Under the pieces are notes generated by a model. The model searched no databases. It was not told where the DNA came from and saw only the letters and a program-made list of their open reading frames with translations. 64,000 nt of DNA from Lentinus brumalis (lineage: Eukaryota > Basidiomycota > Agaricomycetes > Polyporales > Polyporaceae): contig MARA01000002.1 of assembly GCA_001792895.1 (NCBI GenBank), positions 248,001 to 312,000 of the forward strand, read 5' to 3'. The first letter of the stretch is position 1, and each line of letters opens with the position of its first letter. Below, one piece after another: positions 10,758 through 21,505 of the stretch. The position numbers and the translations under genes are program-made.

Positions 10758-13465
10758 TCAAACAGCAATCATCTCCACATCCCTAACCTCCCGCTCAACA
10801 CCTCGCGATTCTGTGCTTCCGACAGTCGGCGGCGGCGTGCCATGCTGCCGTCTGTACTCCAGGTTGATCGCAACAAGGAGATCCCGCACGAGCGTTGCAT
10901 GTCTCCTGCGCTCCTCAGGGGAGATCGGCCCACGCGCCGCACGGACATGACTCGAGCTCTCGAGCTCGATCCTGCCAACCTCACGCGCGAGCTCCTCGGA
11001 GTGCTCGCGGCTCACTGACTTTGACGCATACGAGGCGAGCGAGCTGATCGGAGGCAGCACGGGATAACCGACACGCTCCTGCGATGACGACGGCGAGGGC
11101 GGCGTCGGGTACCTCGGCAGCGTGGGCGTGTTAGAGTCCGTGGCCATCGGCGACGGGCTGCGAGGGCCAAGGGTGTGCGACGACAGCGTCGGGGACACGG
11201 TGGGCTCCCGCGACGACTCGTCGGATGATGTGGACGACGAGATCGCGGGAGAAGGCGAGCGGAACCGCGCGCCGAGGGGCGGGAGCTTGAACTGCTCGTC
11301 GCCCGAGGTGAGCAGCGGGTACAGCGGGTTACTCTTACTCGAGGCGATGGACGCCGACGAGGACGCGACAGACGATGCAGCAGACGCGGTAAGCCGTGCA
11401 GGCAGGCCGATGTGCGGCGCGCCCCTGCCCAGCTTGGGCTCCATGGGCTCTGGGCGGTTCGCGAGCGAGGCCGAGGACGGTGTGGACGCATTCGACGGCC
11501 CAGCACTCTTGAGGGGCACCACATGACGCATGCTTTTCGTACTGTAGTCGGCGGGCGCGAGCTGCAGGACGGGAGGCGGCGCGCGACCGGATCTCACGAA
11601 GTCGAATGCAGCCGCGCTCTCCGGTGCCATTGTGAGGGGGATGTGCGGCGGAGTCGCGTTCGGTGGCGTCGACATTCCCGAATGCGAGGAGAGAGGAGAT
11701 GCACCATTCGCAGGGGGCCAAGATCGAGGGGTGGCGTGAGGTAGTGTGGATAACCATGGCCATGGTAGGCCTGCTCGTGGAACTGCGGCGAGTGATTGAG
11801 CGACAGAAGGCGCTCATCCGTACCGGATGCGCGATGGGACCGCGCACGGTTGCCTGTATATGGCAGCGGCGCAGCTGCTCCAGCAATATCGTGCACGGAT
11901 GGGTAGAGCCCAAATTGGACGGACTGGATTGGCTGCTGAGAAGACCTGCTGGGATACGATGGGCCGTGGTGTGAGAACTCGTTCAGAGGAATATAGCCGG
12001 ATTCTCCGTGGTAGCCTGCGCCTGAACCGGGGCCGGGTGCAGAGGGGACACCTGGCATGCCTGCAAGGCCTAGCTGTGCAAGGTTTGCTGGATCGAAGAA
12101 CGCCGCCTCGTCAGCCGTGGCATGAGGGACTGATTGTGAGTGCTGATGACGGGAGGGATGCGCGCCCGCTCCGGACACATCGCGGCCGAGAGTGATCAAG
12201 AACTCATTGACAGCAGCCAATTCTTCGGGCGACCTGATGTCAAACGAGACAGACCGAGGCGGGAAGGTCTGGGGCGCCGTTCCGGGTGGAGGTGCGCCGT
12301 TCGTAGTGGCACTAAGAGACTGCTGGTAAGCGAGGTTGCTCAGACGAGCGGCCATGTCTACAAGCGGGTAAGGATGCATGCGTGCGGACGAGTATGAAAA
12401 GACACATACGAGGATCATACGCCGGATTGACGCGACGCTTCTTCATATCGGTGAAGAAGTCATCGACGGTGTACTCGAAGGCTCGCTTCGACCCGCTGAC
12501 AGGTACGCTGCGGTTCGGGAGCTCATCTGCGAGTACCTCCCATGTCGGCAATTGTGGCTGGACGCGGTACATCTGGCTCCTGCTGTGTGCGGCGATGGCC
12601 TCGGGGGCATAGTCGAGCTCCGGGGACGGTGTGGGCAATACACCGAAGTCAGGCCCTGACGCATCATTTAATGAGCGCCAGGCGTTCAAGTGGAAACCGA
12701 ACGACATACCAGATGAGCTGTCGGAGAGGGGAAGAGAAGATGACTTGGCGCGCGCGCCAGAGATATGGTGACCGTGAGGGGGTACGAGGGTCCGGGGCTT
12801 GTCGTTCTCGCCGCGCACCCTTGACGAGTACGCTGGGTCAGCAACGGTGATGGCCTTGGAGTGCTTGTGCTGTGCATGGTGCTCCTCGGTATGGATTTTC
12901 TCGTGTTTCTTGAGGTCCTGGGGACGCTTGAATGGCTTCTTGCAGATGTCGCAGACGTGCGGCTTGAGCGGCGTGTGCACTGAAGGCCGGGTGAGACCAC
13001 GAGCGAGTTAAGCAATGTTATCATACCTCTGAGGTGGCTAGTAATGTGGTCGCGCTTGGCGCATGTGGTCCCGCAATCCTTCCACTTGCAGGTCAGACAC
13101 AGGTTGCCGGTGCTCTTCCGGCCGATGTGGTCATTGCAGAGGTGGTTGTAGAGAGCCTCGGGATCGGGGAGGACCTTCTCGCACGAGAGCCATTGGCATC
13201 TGTGGCCGGGCGCGGGTTCCTCGGACGACGAGGGGGCAGCACTGGGGGAGGAGGTGTCGGACTGCGTGCGCTCCGCAGAATCCGAGGGTGCGGGCGGGGA
13301 CGCGGACGACGTCTTGGGCGACGGCGGGGGCTGGCTCATGAGGAGATGGTCGAGGGTGGGGCAGGGGTCGAGGCCGTCGAGGACGTCGAAGGGATAGAGG
13401 GCGCGGTGGAGGGAGTGCTGGAGGGCGGAGAGCGGGACGAGATGGGGGAAGGAGTCTTGAGGCAT
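10758..13465 (-). CDS. pacC: pH-responsive zinc-finger transcription factor PacC/Rim101
   Basis: Three exons: 13027-13465, 12410-12979, 10758-12357. About 869 residues. Three C2H2 fingers near residues 95-190 carry the PacC pattern: [20 protein letters not shown], then [20 protein letters not shown], then [21 protein letters not shown]. Downstream lie [19 protein letters not shown] and [15 protein letters not shown], both typical of basidiomycete PacC, and a Ser/Pro-rich C-terminal half. The protein is activated by proteolysis at alkaline pH through the Pal/Rim pathway and controls pH-dependent genes. The frame breaks in the GGGG run (CCCC on the coding strand) at 11728-11731, between YPHYLTPP and [15 protein letters not shown]. 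One extra C joins them and makes the exon sum 2610 (870 codons). Its upstream region is dense in PacC-type binding hexamers, so autoregulation is likely. Confidence 0.93.
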
Positions 13466-13508
13466 GGCGCAGCGGATAGTCTCTTAAGCTTGTCGCCGAT
13501 GTCGATCT

Positions 13509-13564
13509 CTTGGCAGCCTGCTCGGTGCCAAGCCAATCTCCTGCAGGGCTTGGCACACCTTGGC
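13509..13564. promoter_or_regulatory. Cluster of four PacC-type sites just upstream of pacC
   Basis: GCCAAG on either strand occurs at 13509-13514 (CTTGGC), 13527-13532 (GCCAAG), 13549-13554 (CTTGGC) and 13559-13564 (CTTGGC). The nearest is about 44 bp and the farthest about 100 bp from the pacC start codon at 13465. GCCARG is the established core recognised by Aspergillus PacC and yeast Rim101. Four hits in 56 bp is far above the chance expectation of about 0.03. Confidence 0.7.
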
Positions 13565-13738
13565 TGCGTTACGTAACGGCGTGCTACGCGGCAGTCGCAC
13601 ACCCGGCGCTTGCGGGCCTTCTCCTTTCTCCGTCTGCTTCCGTGTCGGCCTCGCAAAGACAGCTGCATAACGACATGCATAACATATTCGTCCTGCCCCG
13701 GTGTGCCCCGTCACTCCCGTAGACGTTCAGCCAGACAC

Positions 13739-13798
13739 GCCAAGCAGGCTTCAACAACATATTTTGCACACAGCAAACTGCCAAGCAGGCCAGCCAAG
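13739..13798. promoter_or_regulatory. Three further PacC-type hexamers upstream of pacC
   Basis: GCCAAG occurs on the plus strand at 13739-13744, 13780-13785 and 13793-13798, some 270-335 bp from the pacC start. Together with the proximal cluster this makes seven sites within 335 bp. Confidence 0.6.
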
Positions 13799-15712
13799 GT
13801 CCGGATTCCCTGCATCTGCATAGTATTCGTTCTCGCGTGCTGTTCGTCCGGAGCGCAGACGACTTACCTCCGTCGTGTCCGGCTATGTGCTCTCCTTCTC
13901 TGCCGCTCCTTCTTTTCCCGATTCACGTCGGTCTCGAAGTCAGTCCACTCCACACCTTGCCTCGTACCATACGCCGCAGAAGTCACCGAGCACATGCAGC
14001 GGACATTGTGCGCTCACCAGCAAATCGGAAACGCGACTCTTACCTTTCGGTCTGCCTAGGAACTCCGTGTACCCACTGGCCATCCCAGGCTTCCCGGACC
14101 CCGCCATCCGGGCCAACTCGTGAGATTGTCCTCGTTTGCCCCGAGACTGTGGTGAGTATTCAAAGAGCTCGGGAGAAGGGGGACAGCAGATGCGCGCGAC
14201 GGGCCCGCTCGGGTTCTTCCCGCACAGTACACAAAAAGTTACGTTGACACGGGAGTCTACGGAGCATTCGAGAAGAAGAAACAGGGCACCTCAGGGCACT
14301 GAATGGCATCAAGCTTTCTGTCGCAGGACATGGGTGTGCGAGCGGACGCGGCCGGGACGTCTTTCGAGCGCAGGGACATGACGAAGATTGAATATGAGCA
14401 CACGCGATGGCTTGTGCGTTGCTTGTGCGATAGACCCTTTATTACAGCATGCGAAAGTCTGCGGAGAGCCCAGAGCAGTGGCTTTGGGTAACGTAACGGA
14501 GGACGATGACAGTGTCCAACTCTACCAAGCATGCCAAGCGGACGCGCAGCACACACAATCGCGATGCGTCGATCGAGATCTGTCCTCGTCCTCTTGGCGT
14601 CGGGGATCTACCACACGCCTGCACCGCAATCCTCTTTCGACTTGGCCACCCGCTTGGCAGGCAGCCCAAGGCTCATGTCCTCTGCGCGCAGCCGCGACCA
14701 TGCATCGTTGCTGCTTTGAGCTGGAGCAAGGATTTACGAGACTTCGCATAGGCCTGTGGAAAGGCGTGTCGTACACAGGTTTCGTGGCCGAACCGTGGTG
14801 CTACATTGATTTCGTGCGGCTCCCAAGGTCTATACTTACCACCGTCATTTGACCACTTTGAGAGAGCTTTTGTCAACCACCATCGTTCGCGGAAGAGCCT
14901 GAGGGCCGCCCGAGGTCTCGTCGGGCTCGCACGCGCCACGGGAATATCAGCGACCAAGGAACCCGTCAGTGTTAACCAAGACCTCATGTCCCGGGTGCCG
15001 CACGGCCATCGGACGCGCGGAGAACCACAATTGCCTCGGCAGACGTACTTCCATCATTCATCCCGAGAAATACCCTCGAGCCGTATTTTATAGAAGCAGT
15101 ATTCATCACACCTCCTTCCCCGGGCACGGCAGCACACCGACCAACCGGAACCCACCCATTACGATGCACCCACGGCGAGCGGAAAGAAGGACTCGGACTG
15201 ACGTCTATGTACCTACGCCTTCTCTCGCTCATTTTCAAACGTGTGGTTACGTACCGGGTGCCCAAGGCTGTCGGCGCGCTCGCGGCGCTCATACCAAGCG
15301 CATCCCCATATTGTCGACGCTGCTCGGCACCCACGGCCAAAAATATTCGACAAGCGTGTGGTTCCTCCAAGCCTCCACAAAATTGCTTGTTCATGACTCC
15401 ATGGGCATCGACCCGACCGACGGGGAGCCGGCGGAAGGGGTCCAGCGGATAGCAACCGTCCAAGACCCTGGGCGGTGCCGCAGACGCGGGCCAAAGACCC
15501 GTCAACCGCTCCAGACGCGCAGGAACATGCAGAATACAGCAATGCAGATACTATAGCTACAGTAGTGCGACAGGGGCAGTATAATGTACAGCACAATATC
15601 AAAGATAGCAGCAGACGTCCGAGTCCGATCCCACCGAGTCCGGGCTCCGAAGAGCATACGCAGCCAGAGCGTTCAACCCCATAGGGCCGCAGCGCGAAGC
15701 TTGTCCCCTAGC
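13799..15712. other. Long region without a recognised gene between pacC and TAF1
   Basis: About 1.9 kb. Open frames here are short, overlap on both strands and show none of the protein motifs or spliceable frames seen in neighbouring genes. It probably holds the extended pacC promoter or leader and the TAF1 3' region. The distal PacC-type hexamers lie inside it. Confidence 0.5.
14533..14658. promoter_or_regulatory. Distal group of four PacC-type hexamers
   Basis: GCCAAG at 14533-14538 and CTTGGC at 14593-14598, 14641-14646 and 14653-14658. This is more than 1 kb upstream of pacC, in a region without a recognisable gene. It may be an upstream activating region. It may also be part of an unrecognised coding segment, since GCC AAG is also Ala-Lys. 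Confidence 0.4.
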
Positions 15713-18700
15713 TCACGACTTTTTGAGCGTGAGTTTGAGTTTCGGTGCCCCGGACGGTGTCGCAGGCACCTCATCGTCGTCCTCGTCCATTGGGACCATC
15801 GGCGGGCTCGTCGCCAGCGGGGAGGGTCCATGGGTCCCCGCGAAAGGCCCCGGACGAAGCGAGCTCGAAGCCCCAGGTGAGAACAGGCTGTCCGATCCAG
15901 AGCCGAATGTGAAGCTGCCATTACCGGTTGGCGACGTCGCAGGCGGGCTCGTCGCAGAGGGGTTGGGGAGCGGCGGAGCACCCTGGTTGAACTCCGCCCA
16001 ACGGGGGCACTTGCGGTTGGTTTCTGCGGAGAAAGAGTGGGAGGAAGAACGGCGAAGAAGGGTAAGCAGTGAGCGCCTGGGGTGGATCGAGGGAGAAGCA
16101 TTGGCTTGAACTTACTCATGTGTCCTATCTGACCGCAATGCCCACAACGACGCTAAAGATACACCCATCAGCACAAGGGAAGCAAAACAACGGGTGGGCA
16201 TGGCTCACCGTCGTGTCCGCCTTCATGGGACGGCCAAGTTGTAACGGCGTGCCACCTTCCTTGACAATCTTCGCGTTCTTCCTATGCAGCCGCCGTTCCT
16301 GGTTCTTTTTCATGCGTGCAATCTCTTCCTCAATCCTGAGAGCGCAGAGTCAGCATAACAACCCACAGTGAGTCAGCTGAACGCTATACCTCTTCTTGGC
16401 TCGTCTGTCTCGGTCAGCATCGCCGGTGGGCGCGAGAGCCTCGGCGGTCGTGTTCTCCTCCTCGATGGCCTGCCGCTTCTTCACGTATGCCGCAATCACA
16501 GCAGCATCTCGCACAACCTCGGTCTTCCATTCGCCATCCACGAACCGCTTGATCCTCAACACACGGCGCGCGTCAGGACCAAGGCTCCCGTCCCGGACCG
16601 TGTCGCGCGCAAGGGAGGAAGCCCGACTGTACGTTGGGGACCCTGAGCCTGGCGTTTCTGGATGCGCCATTGGCGACTGCGCAGGAGTGTACGCGTCAAA
16701 CATCGACAGCCTGCGCATCGGCTTCCTCTCCTTCTCCACAGGCTTCTTGTCCTCCTCGTTATCCGAAAGCTCTGGCTCGTCCTTCCGGCTCAGCGAGTCG
16801 AACTGGGCCTTCCAGATGCGCTCAATTTCGGACTTGTAGATCTGCTGCTGCTCCGCAACATTGTACCGGTGCGCAGACTTCGGACGGCTCTCGGCCTCGG
16901 CTACGAGTAAGGGGGTCAGTAAGCGACGATGACTCAAGTCGGCAGACGCACCGAGTTTCTGCTCATAATCCTCACCCGCCTTCACGAAGATGTCCTTCAT
17001 GGAGACGCGGACGAAGCTGAAGGCCTCACCACGGCCGGTCGGGTCACCCTCCCCGTGCAGCTTCAACATCGCCTTCGCCTGAGTCGCGAACAGGAAGTTC
17101 TTCGTGGTGATCCAGGGCGCGAGCTGCTGCTCGATCGACAAGTTGCCCTCATCCTCCTCCGCGACCTCGCCGCTAAAGCTGTACCCGGAGTCCTGCAGGT
17201 GTCGCTGGCCGACCTGCATGCTCTCCGACAAGACGACTTGCTCGGGTGTCACCATCTTCAGCATGTCGGCGTCGGAGGGAATCGTCCACTTCTCCTTGAG
17301 CCGCCAGAAGCCCTGATGTGGCCCTCGTCGGTGATACTCCATAAATTCCTGCAGAGAGGCGTTGAGCCAGGACCGTGATCGAAAGACGGGAGGAGAGCCT
17401 ACCTTCAAGCGCTGCCGCATCTGCAGCTCGTTCTGGTCCGGGAAGTACTTCATCAACCGGGAAATCTTCAATCGCTTCTCCGTGCTCTTCTCCAGCAGCT
17501 TGAACGCAATGATCTGCAAGCGTAGCTTGATGGTATTGGTGATCTTGCGTGAATGAGGACCGGGCACCTCGGTAACTGGGTATGTTTGGCCAACCACGAA
17601 GAGGTTGGGGATCTCCCGGATGTAATACTTGGCCTCTCCCCTCACTGTCGTCCTGGAGATAAGGTTAGCAACATGTACATTGTGGTTTATTCTGTTGACT
17701 CACCGGATGACCAGGAAATCCGTTGGATACGCCTTCTGTCGGAACAGCGGAGCGCGGATCAGGTTGTTGTATAGAGCGGGTACGGTCTGCCCCGGGTAGA
17801 CGTAACCAAACTTCATGAACGGAGATTCATCTTGAGGTTCGATGACGATAGGCTCCCCGAGATCATACTGCGCTCCACTGAGTACTGGATTACCATGGGC
17901 TTGAGCGATAACACGTACCTTGGGTATATGGTCATCCTTCTCGCTCTTCTTGCGATAGTAGTTGACCAGGATACTGCCCATGCCGAAGTTGGAGACTATG
18001 GGAGGGTGCTCCTCAGAGAATTCCCATAAAACGAAGTTGCTGGTGTCGCGCAAGCTGAGATCCCCAGTGCGGTGCAGCCCTTCGCCTATGTCTCCGCCCT
18101 TGCCGACTTTGCGACCCGCCCTGTCTTTCTTCTTCTTCGCTGTGCGAACCTTGGAAAAGTAGTTGATGACATTGGAGGGGAACTGTATAGGAGGTCTGTG
18201 GAAGGAGCGCGCTTCTTGCTTGGATAGCCGCGTCTTGTACTAGAATCATATCTCAGTCGGTGAACGACGGCGCCAAAGATCACTGAACTCACGAAGGGAA
18301 GCTGGAGCTTTTGTGCAGGATACGCGTGCTCCACGACGAGTTGACCGAATGTCTGCCGAACACGGTGGCGACCACCATCCTTTGATACCTCATAGTACTG
18401 GTCATTTGAGATATTGAACTTGTCCTTCGGCTGAGTGTCCGTCCGAATCCGCTTCCGTGGTCGTGCGACATCTTGTGCTGTATCTGAATTAGCTATATAC
18501 GACGCGTAAAGTCCAAATACTCACTCTGTGGCCTATCTTCCTGAACCAGATCTTGCTCGTGCAGCTCAAGCTGAGTGAAGTCCCTGAAGGGCTCCCGTGG
18601 GCCCCAGATGATGCTCTGCGTCCAACCTCCCGACTCAAGAGCCTTGTTTAACGGCGTGGTGAGGTTGCTCTCGGGGAGCACAGGCTTAGAGTCCTCCCCT

Positions 18701-19599
18701 GTTGGTTCCCAAACAACCTTCTCGTTCCAGTTGGTGATATTGACAAGGTCGAACGAACGGTCATCAAAGGGCAGCGAGCTCGGTCCCTCGCCCGTCCGCG
18801 ACTGCGCATGTGCTCAGTTACGCTGGCAGACTCTCATTGTGGTATGTGCTCACCTCGAGAGCCCTCCTCAGGTCGTGTTCTACATCGCCTGATGCCACTG
18901 CCTGTTCCACACGCTTGCTCTCTACCTGGCGCTCCGCATCTCCAACTATAGCCTGAAGAAAGTTCTTCGGAATATCCCTCTTCTTCGGGTACACAGATTC
19001 GACTGGGTATGCGTGAGCTGCATAGTACCAGTGACCCACCGAATGTCAGTACGCACCAGTGAAGGGCCGTCTGATAACACGGGATTTCTGAATGGTTATA
19101 CCCTTGAACAACTCCGTGAAGTCCAACACCTTGTCCTTCTCGAAGCTAGGGAACCTCTCGTAGACATTCTTCGGCCGTTCGACTATGCGCCGAATGATAC
19201 GCTTGCGTTTCTGCCTCTGAGCCATCTGCACGGGGGACTCAACCTCCATCTTGACATGCCCGCCGTGTTCCTCCTCCCCCACCTCCTCATCCTCCTCTTC
19301 CTCCTCGGCCAACTCCCTGTCCACCTCGTCTTCCCAGTCCTGACCCTCCCCTGCCCCTACCACAACATCCTCGTCCTCGTCCCACTTGTCATTGTATATT
19401 TGCTTGGCACTAATGGCCGGGACGCCAGAGATACCGAGCTGGTTGGAGAGGCCAGGGCCTGTCGGCAAGTCAAGACCAGAGAGAACATTGTTCAACGAGA
19501 AGCCCGTCAGCGTCGCGATCACGCTATCCTCGTCCTATGTGACACTTGTCAGATGCATAATGACGAGCAACGAGTTCCGTGGCGTACCTGGCCAGACAT
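15713..19599 (-). CDS. taf1: TFIID subunit 1 (TAF1)
   Basis: Twelve exons: 19588-19599, 19057-19534, 18854-19002, 18525-18801, 18293-18483, 17704-18239, 17403-17652, 16952-17348, 16390-16900, 16209-16335, 16116-16152, 15713-16023. They sum to 3276 nt, 1091 residues, with no frame break. TAF1 is the scaffold of TFIID for RNA polymerase II initiation. The N-terminus has an acidic run of Glu/Asp; the central DUF3591 region includes NWNEKVVWEP, SNFGMGSILVNYYRKK, FGYVYPGQTVPALYNN and IREIPNLFVVGQTYPVTEVP. Near the C-terminus is the zinc knuckle CGHCGQIGHMKTNRKC, assembled from two exons. As in other fungi there is no bromodomain; the C-terminal tail is Pro/Ser-rich and ends with an acidic DEDDDE. 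Exon 1 is only 12 nt (MSGQ). It is divergent from the PA28 gene, with about 350 bp between starts. Confidence 0.94.
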
Positions 19600-19946
19600 T
19601 AGGAAATGTGGTTCGTGGTTGGCCTTTTACGACGCAGGAAGGGCGTATGCGCAAAGCAAGAGACAGTGTATACCAGCAATCCCAGTAGCAAAGGACGCGA
19701 CAGAGCCGCTACAAGTACAGTAGTCGTGGTCGAGAGCCCGAGCAAGTCGCTCGCCGGAGACACTGACAGCAAGAGGCGCTTATTCAGCACGTGCTACATG
19801 CTCACGATCGAGATCTATGTTATGGGCGTTCGCGTGCTGGGGTGGTTCCCTTGAGCGCGAGAGACCGTCTCTCTCCTCCACCACGTCTTCCCTTGCCACT
19901 TGACTGCCCATACGCCACACTTAAGCCACCTTGCACTTGAGCCAGC
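19600..19946. promoter_or_regulatory. Divergent promoter region TAF1 / PA28
   Basis: 347 bp between the start codons of TAF1 (minus) and the PA28 homologue (plus). No defined element was recognised. Confidence 0.4.
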
Positions 19947-21291
19947 ATGTCGCGCAAACTCAACATTGACCACGAAACCAAGAAGGGCCTTGACGTGCGT
20001 GCTGTCCAGCGTACGTATGACGCACAGTTCATCTGCGACTTACGCGCGGTATCGTGGTTGCATGCAGACCTTCCGGGAGAGCGCGGCGTTAGCGGCAGAG
20101 GAGGTTGTGTTTAAGACATTTCCACAGAAGGTGAGTGCGCCGTCTTCTTCTTCGATGCACCGCTCGCTCACCTCTCGCCCGCCCAGGTCCTGTAAGTGTG
20201 CCACCTTTGGCGGTGGCGGATTGTCTGCCTACTCATTTCTTGGGACAGAGAGATACAGAAGCTCATTGACTCAACATTTGATGCTTCGTCACCATTTCAC
20301 CTCTCGAATGCGTCGCGGACTACAGACTTCACTGTCTACCCCGCACCGACGTCTTCTGCCGAGCACGAAAGCAAGAAGCGTAAGCTGGATACCGGTGATG
20401 CTGTCAACGGCGCTGGTGTCACCGCGACGCCAGACTACCGCCACGTGAAGAACCCGGCCCACATGGTCTCGAACAAGCACAATATCGCAATCCACGAACA
20501 GCTCAAGCGTGAATGCGAGATACTTGCAGAGCTTTGCGTGCGTGCTCCAGTTGGCTGCAATTGAACTGCAGCTAAATGACGCCGAATCTAGGACAAGGTC
20601 AAGCTATGGATTAACCTTTCTATGCCCAAGTGAGTCTCCAGTCCCCATGCGTCAGTCATCCCGCCTGACGTTCTATGGCTACCCAGGATTGAAGAGTGAG
20701 TCCGCCCCGAGACTCCCTTTCGTGCCGGACTGACGGATTTTCTAGCGGAGACAACTTTGGTGAGTAACTGCACGTCTCGGTACCTTCGCTGGGACTCATG
20801 GACGGTCTGACTCGTACCAGGCGTCCAAATACAGGAAGGTCGGTACATATCTCCACCCAATTCTCCGTTCCATGCTGTAAGCCACTATCAGACGTGTTGT
20901 CAGAGCTGCACCGCTCTCAAGAGAGTGCGTACAACCTGAGGGACGCCGGTCGCCAAGACTACCTCACCCGCGCGAAGATCTGCAGCAAAATTATGAAGTA
21001 CCCGCACTTGGATGATTACGCTGTACGTGTACATGGCACACCGTTGTTACTAGTGTTGCTAAATGTCGTAATTAGCTCGCGTTGAGGGAACATGATGAGA
21101 AGCAGCTCTACGTTGCCCGCCAGAATCTCTACGATCTGCGCTCCATCTACTCTATTCTTACAGACATCTTGCACAAGAACATCGATAAGGTACGGCCTGG
21201 TCCCGCATTGTAAGGCAATTGATACTGACTGCAAACATTTTGATCGCAGATTCGCTCTCCAAAGGGCAACAATGCGACATCCATGTACTGA
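19947..21291 (+). CDS. Proteasome activator PA28 (REG gamma-like)
   Basis: Eleven exons: 19947-19994, 20068-20130, 20187-20191, 20249-20537, 20592-20629, 20687-20695, 20746-20759, 20821-20838, 20904-21022, 21076-21189, 21250-21291. They sum to 759 nt, 252 residues. The product matches PSME3-type activators, which form a heptameric ring on the 20S proteasome, typically in the nucleus. Motifs: TFPQKVLEIQKLIDSTF, a loop with the basic nuclear-type signal KKRKLD, then WINLSMPKIEDGDNFGVQIQ and RQNLYDLRSIYSIL, ending in SPKGNNATSMY. Four internal exons are tiny (5, 9, 14 and 18 nt), each with GT and AG borders and each needed to keep the frame. The 5-nt exon supplies V and the first two bases of L in QKVLEIQ. 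Animals keep this gene; among fungi it occurs only in some lineages. Confidence 0.88.
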
Positions 21292-21505
21292 GCACCGTGG
21301 GGGCTTGCCTGGTCTGAATCCACGTTGTGAACGCGGACACGGCACCCTAGACTCACGTACGACTGTATCATATCGGACACTCCTACACTATAATCGAAGT
21401 CCTGTGTTGACCCGGACCAGTGCCTCATATGTCAAGATACACTGTCGGTAAGATACTGAGGATACATGCTTCCTACAAAACATTGCGGTATACGCCATGA
21501 ATCGA
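21292..21505. other. Convergent 3' gap PA28 / Rrb1
   Basis: About 210 bp between two converging genes; nothing recognised. Confidence 0.4.

Noticed and set aside
11012..11524. Arg-rich open frames opposite and within PacC
   Set aside because: They are out-of-frame readings of the Ser/Pro-rich PacC tail; composition is explained by codon shadowing.
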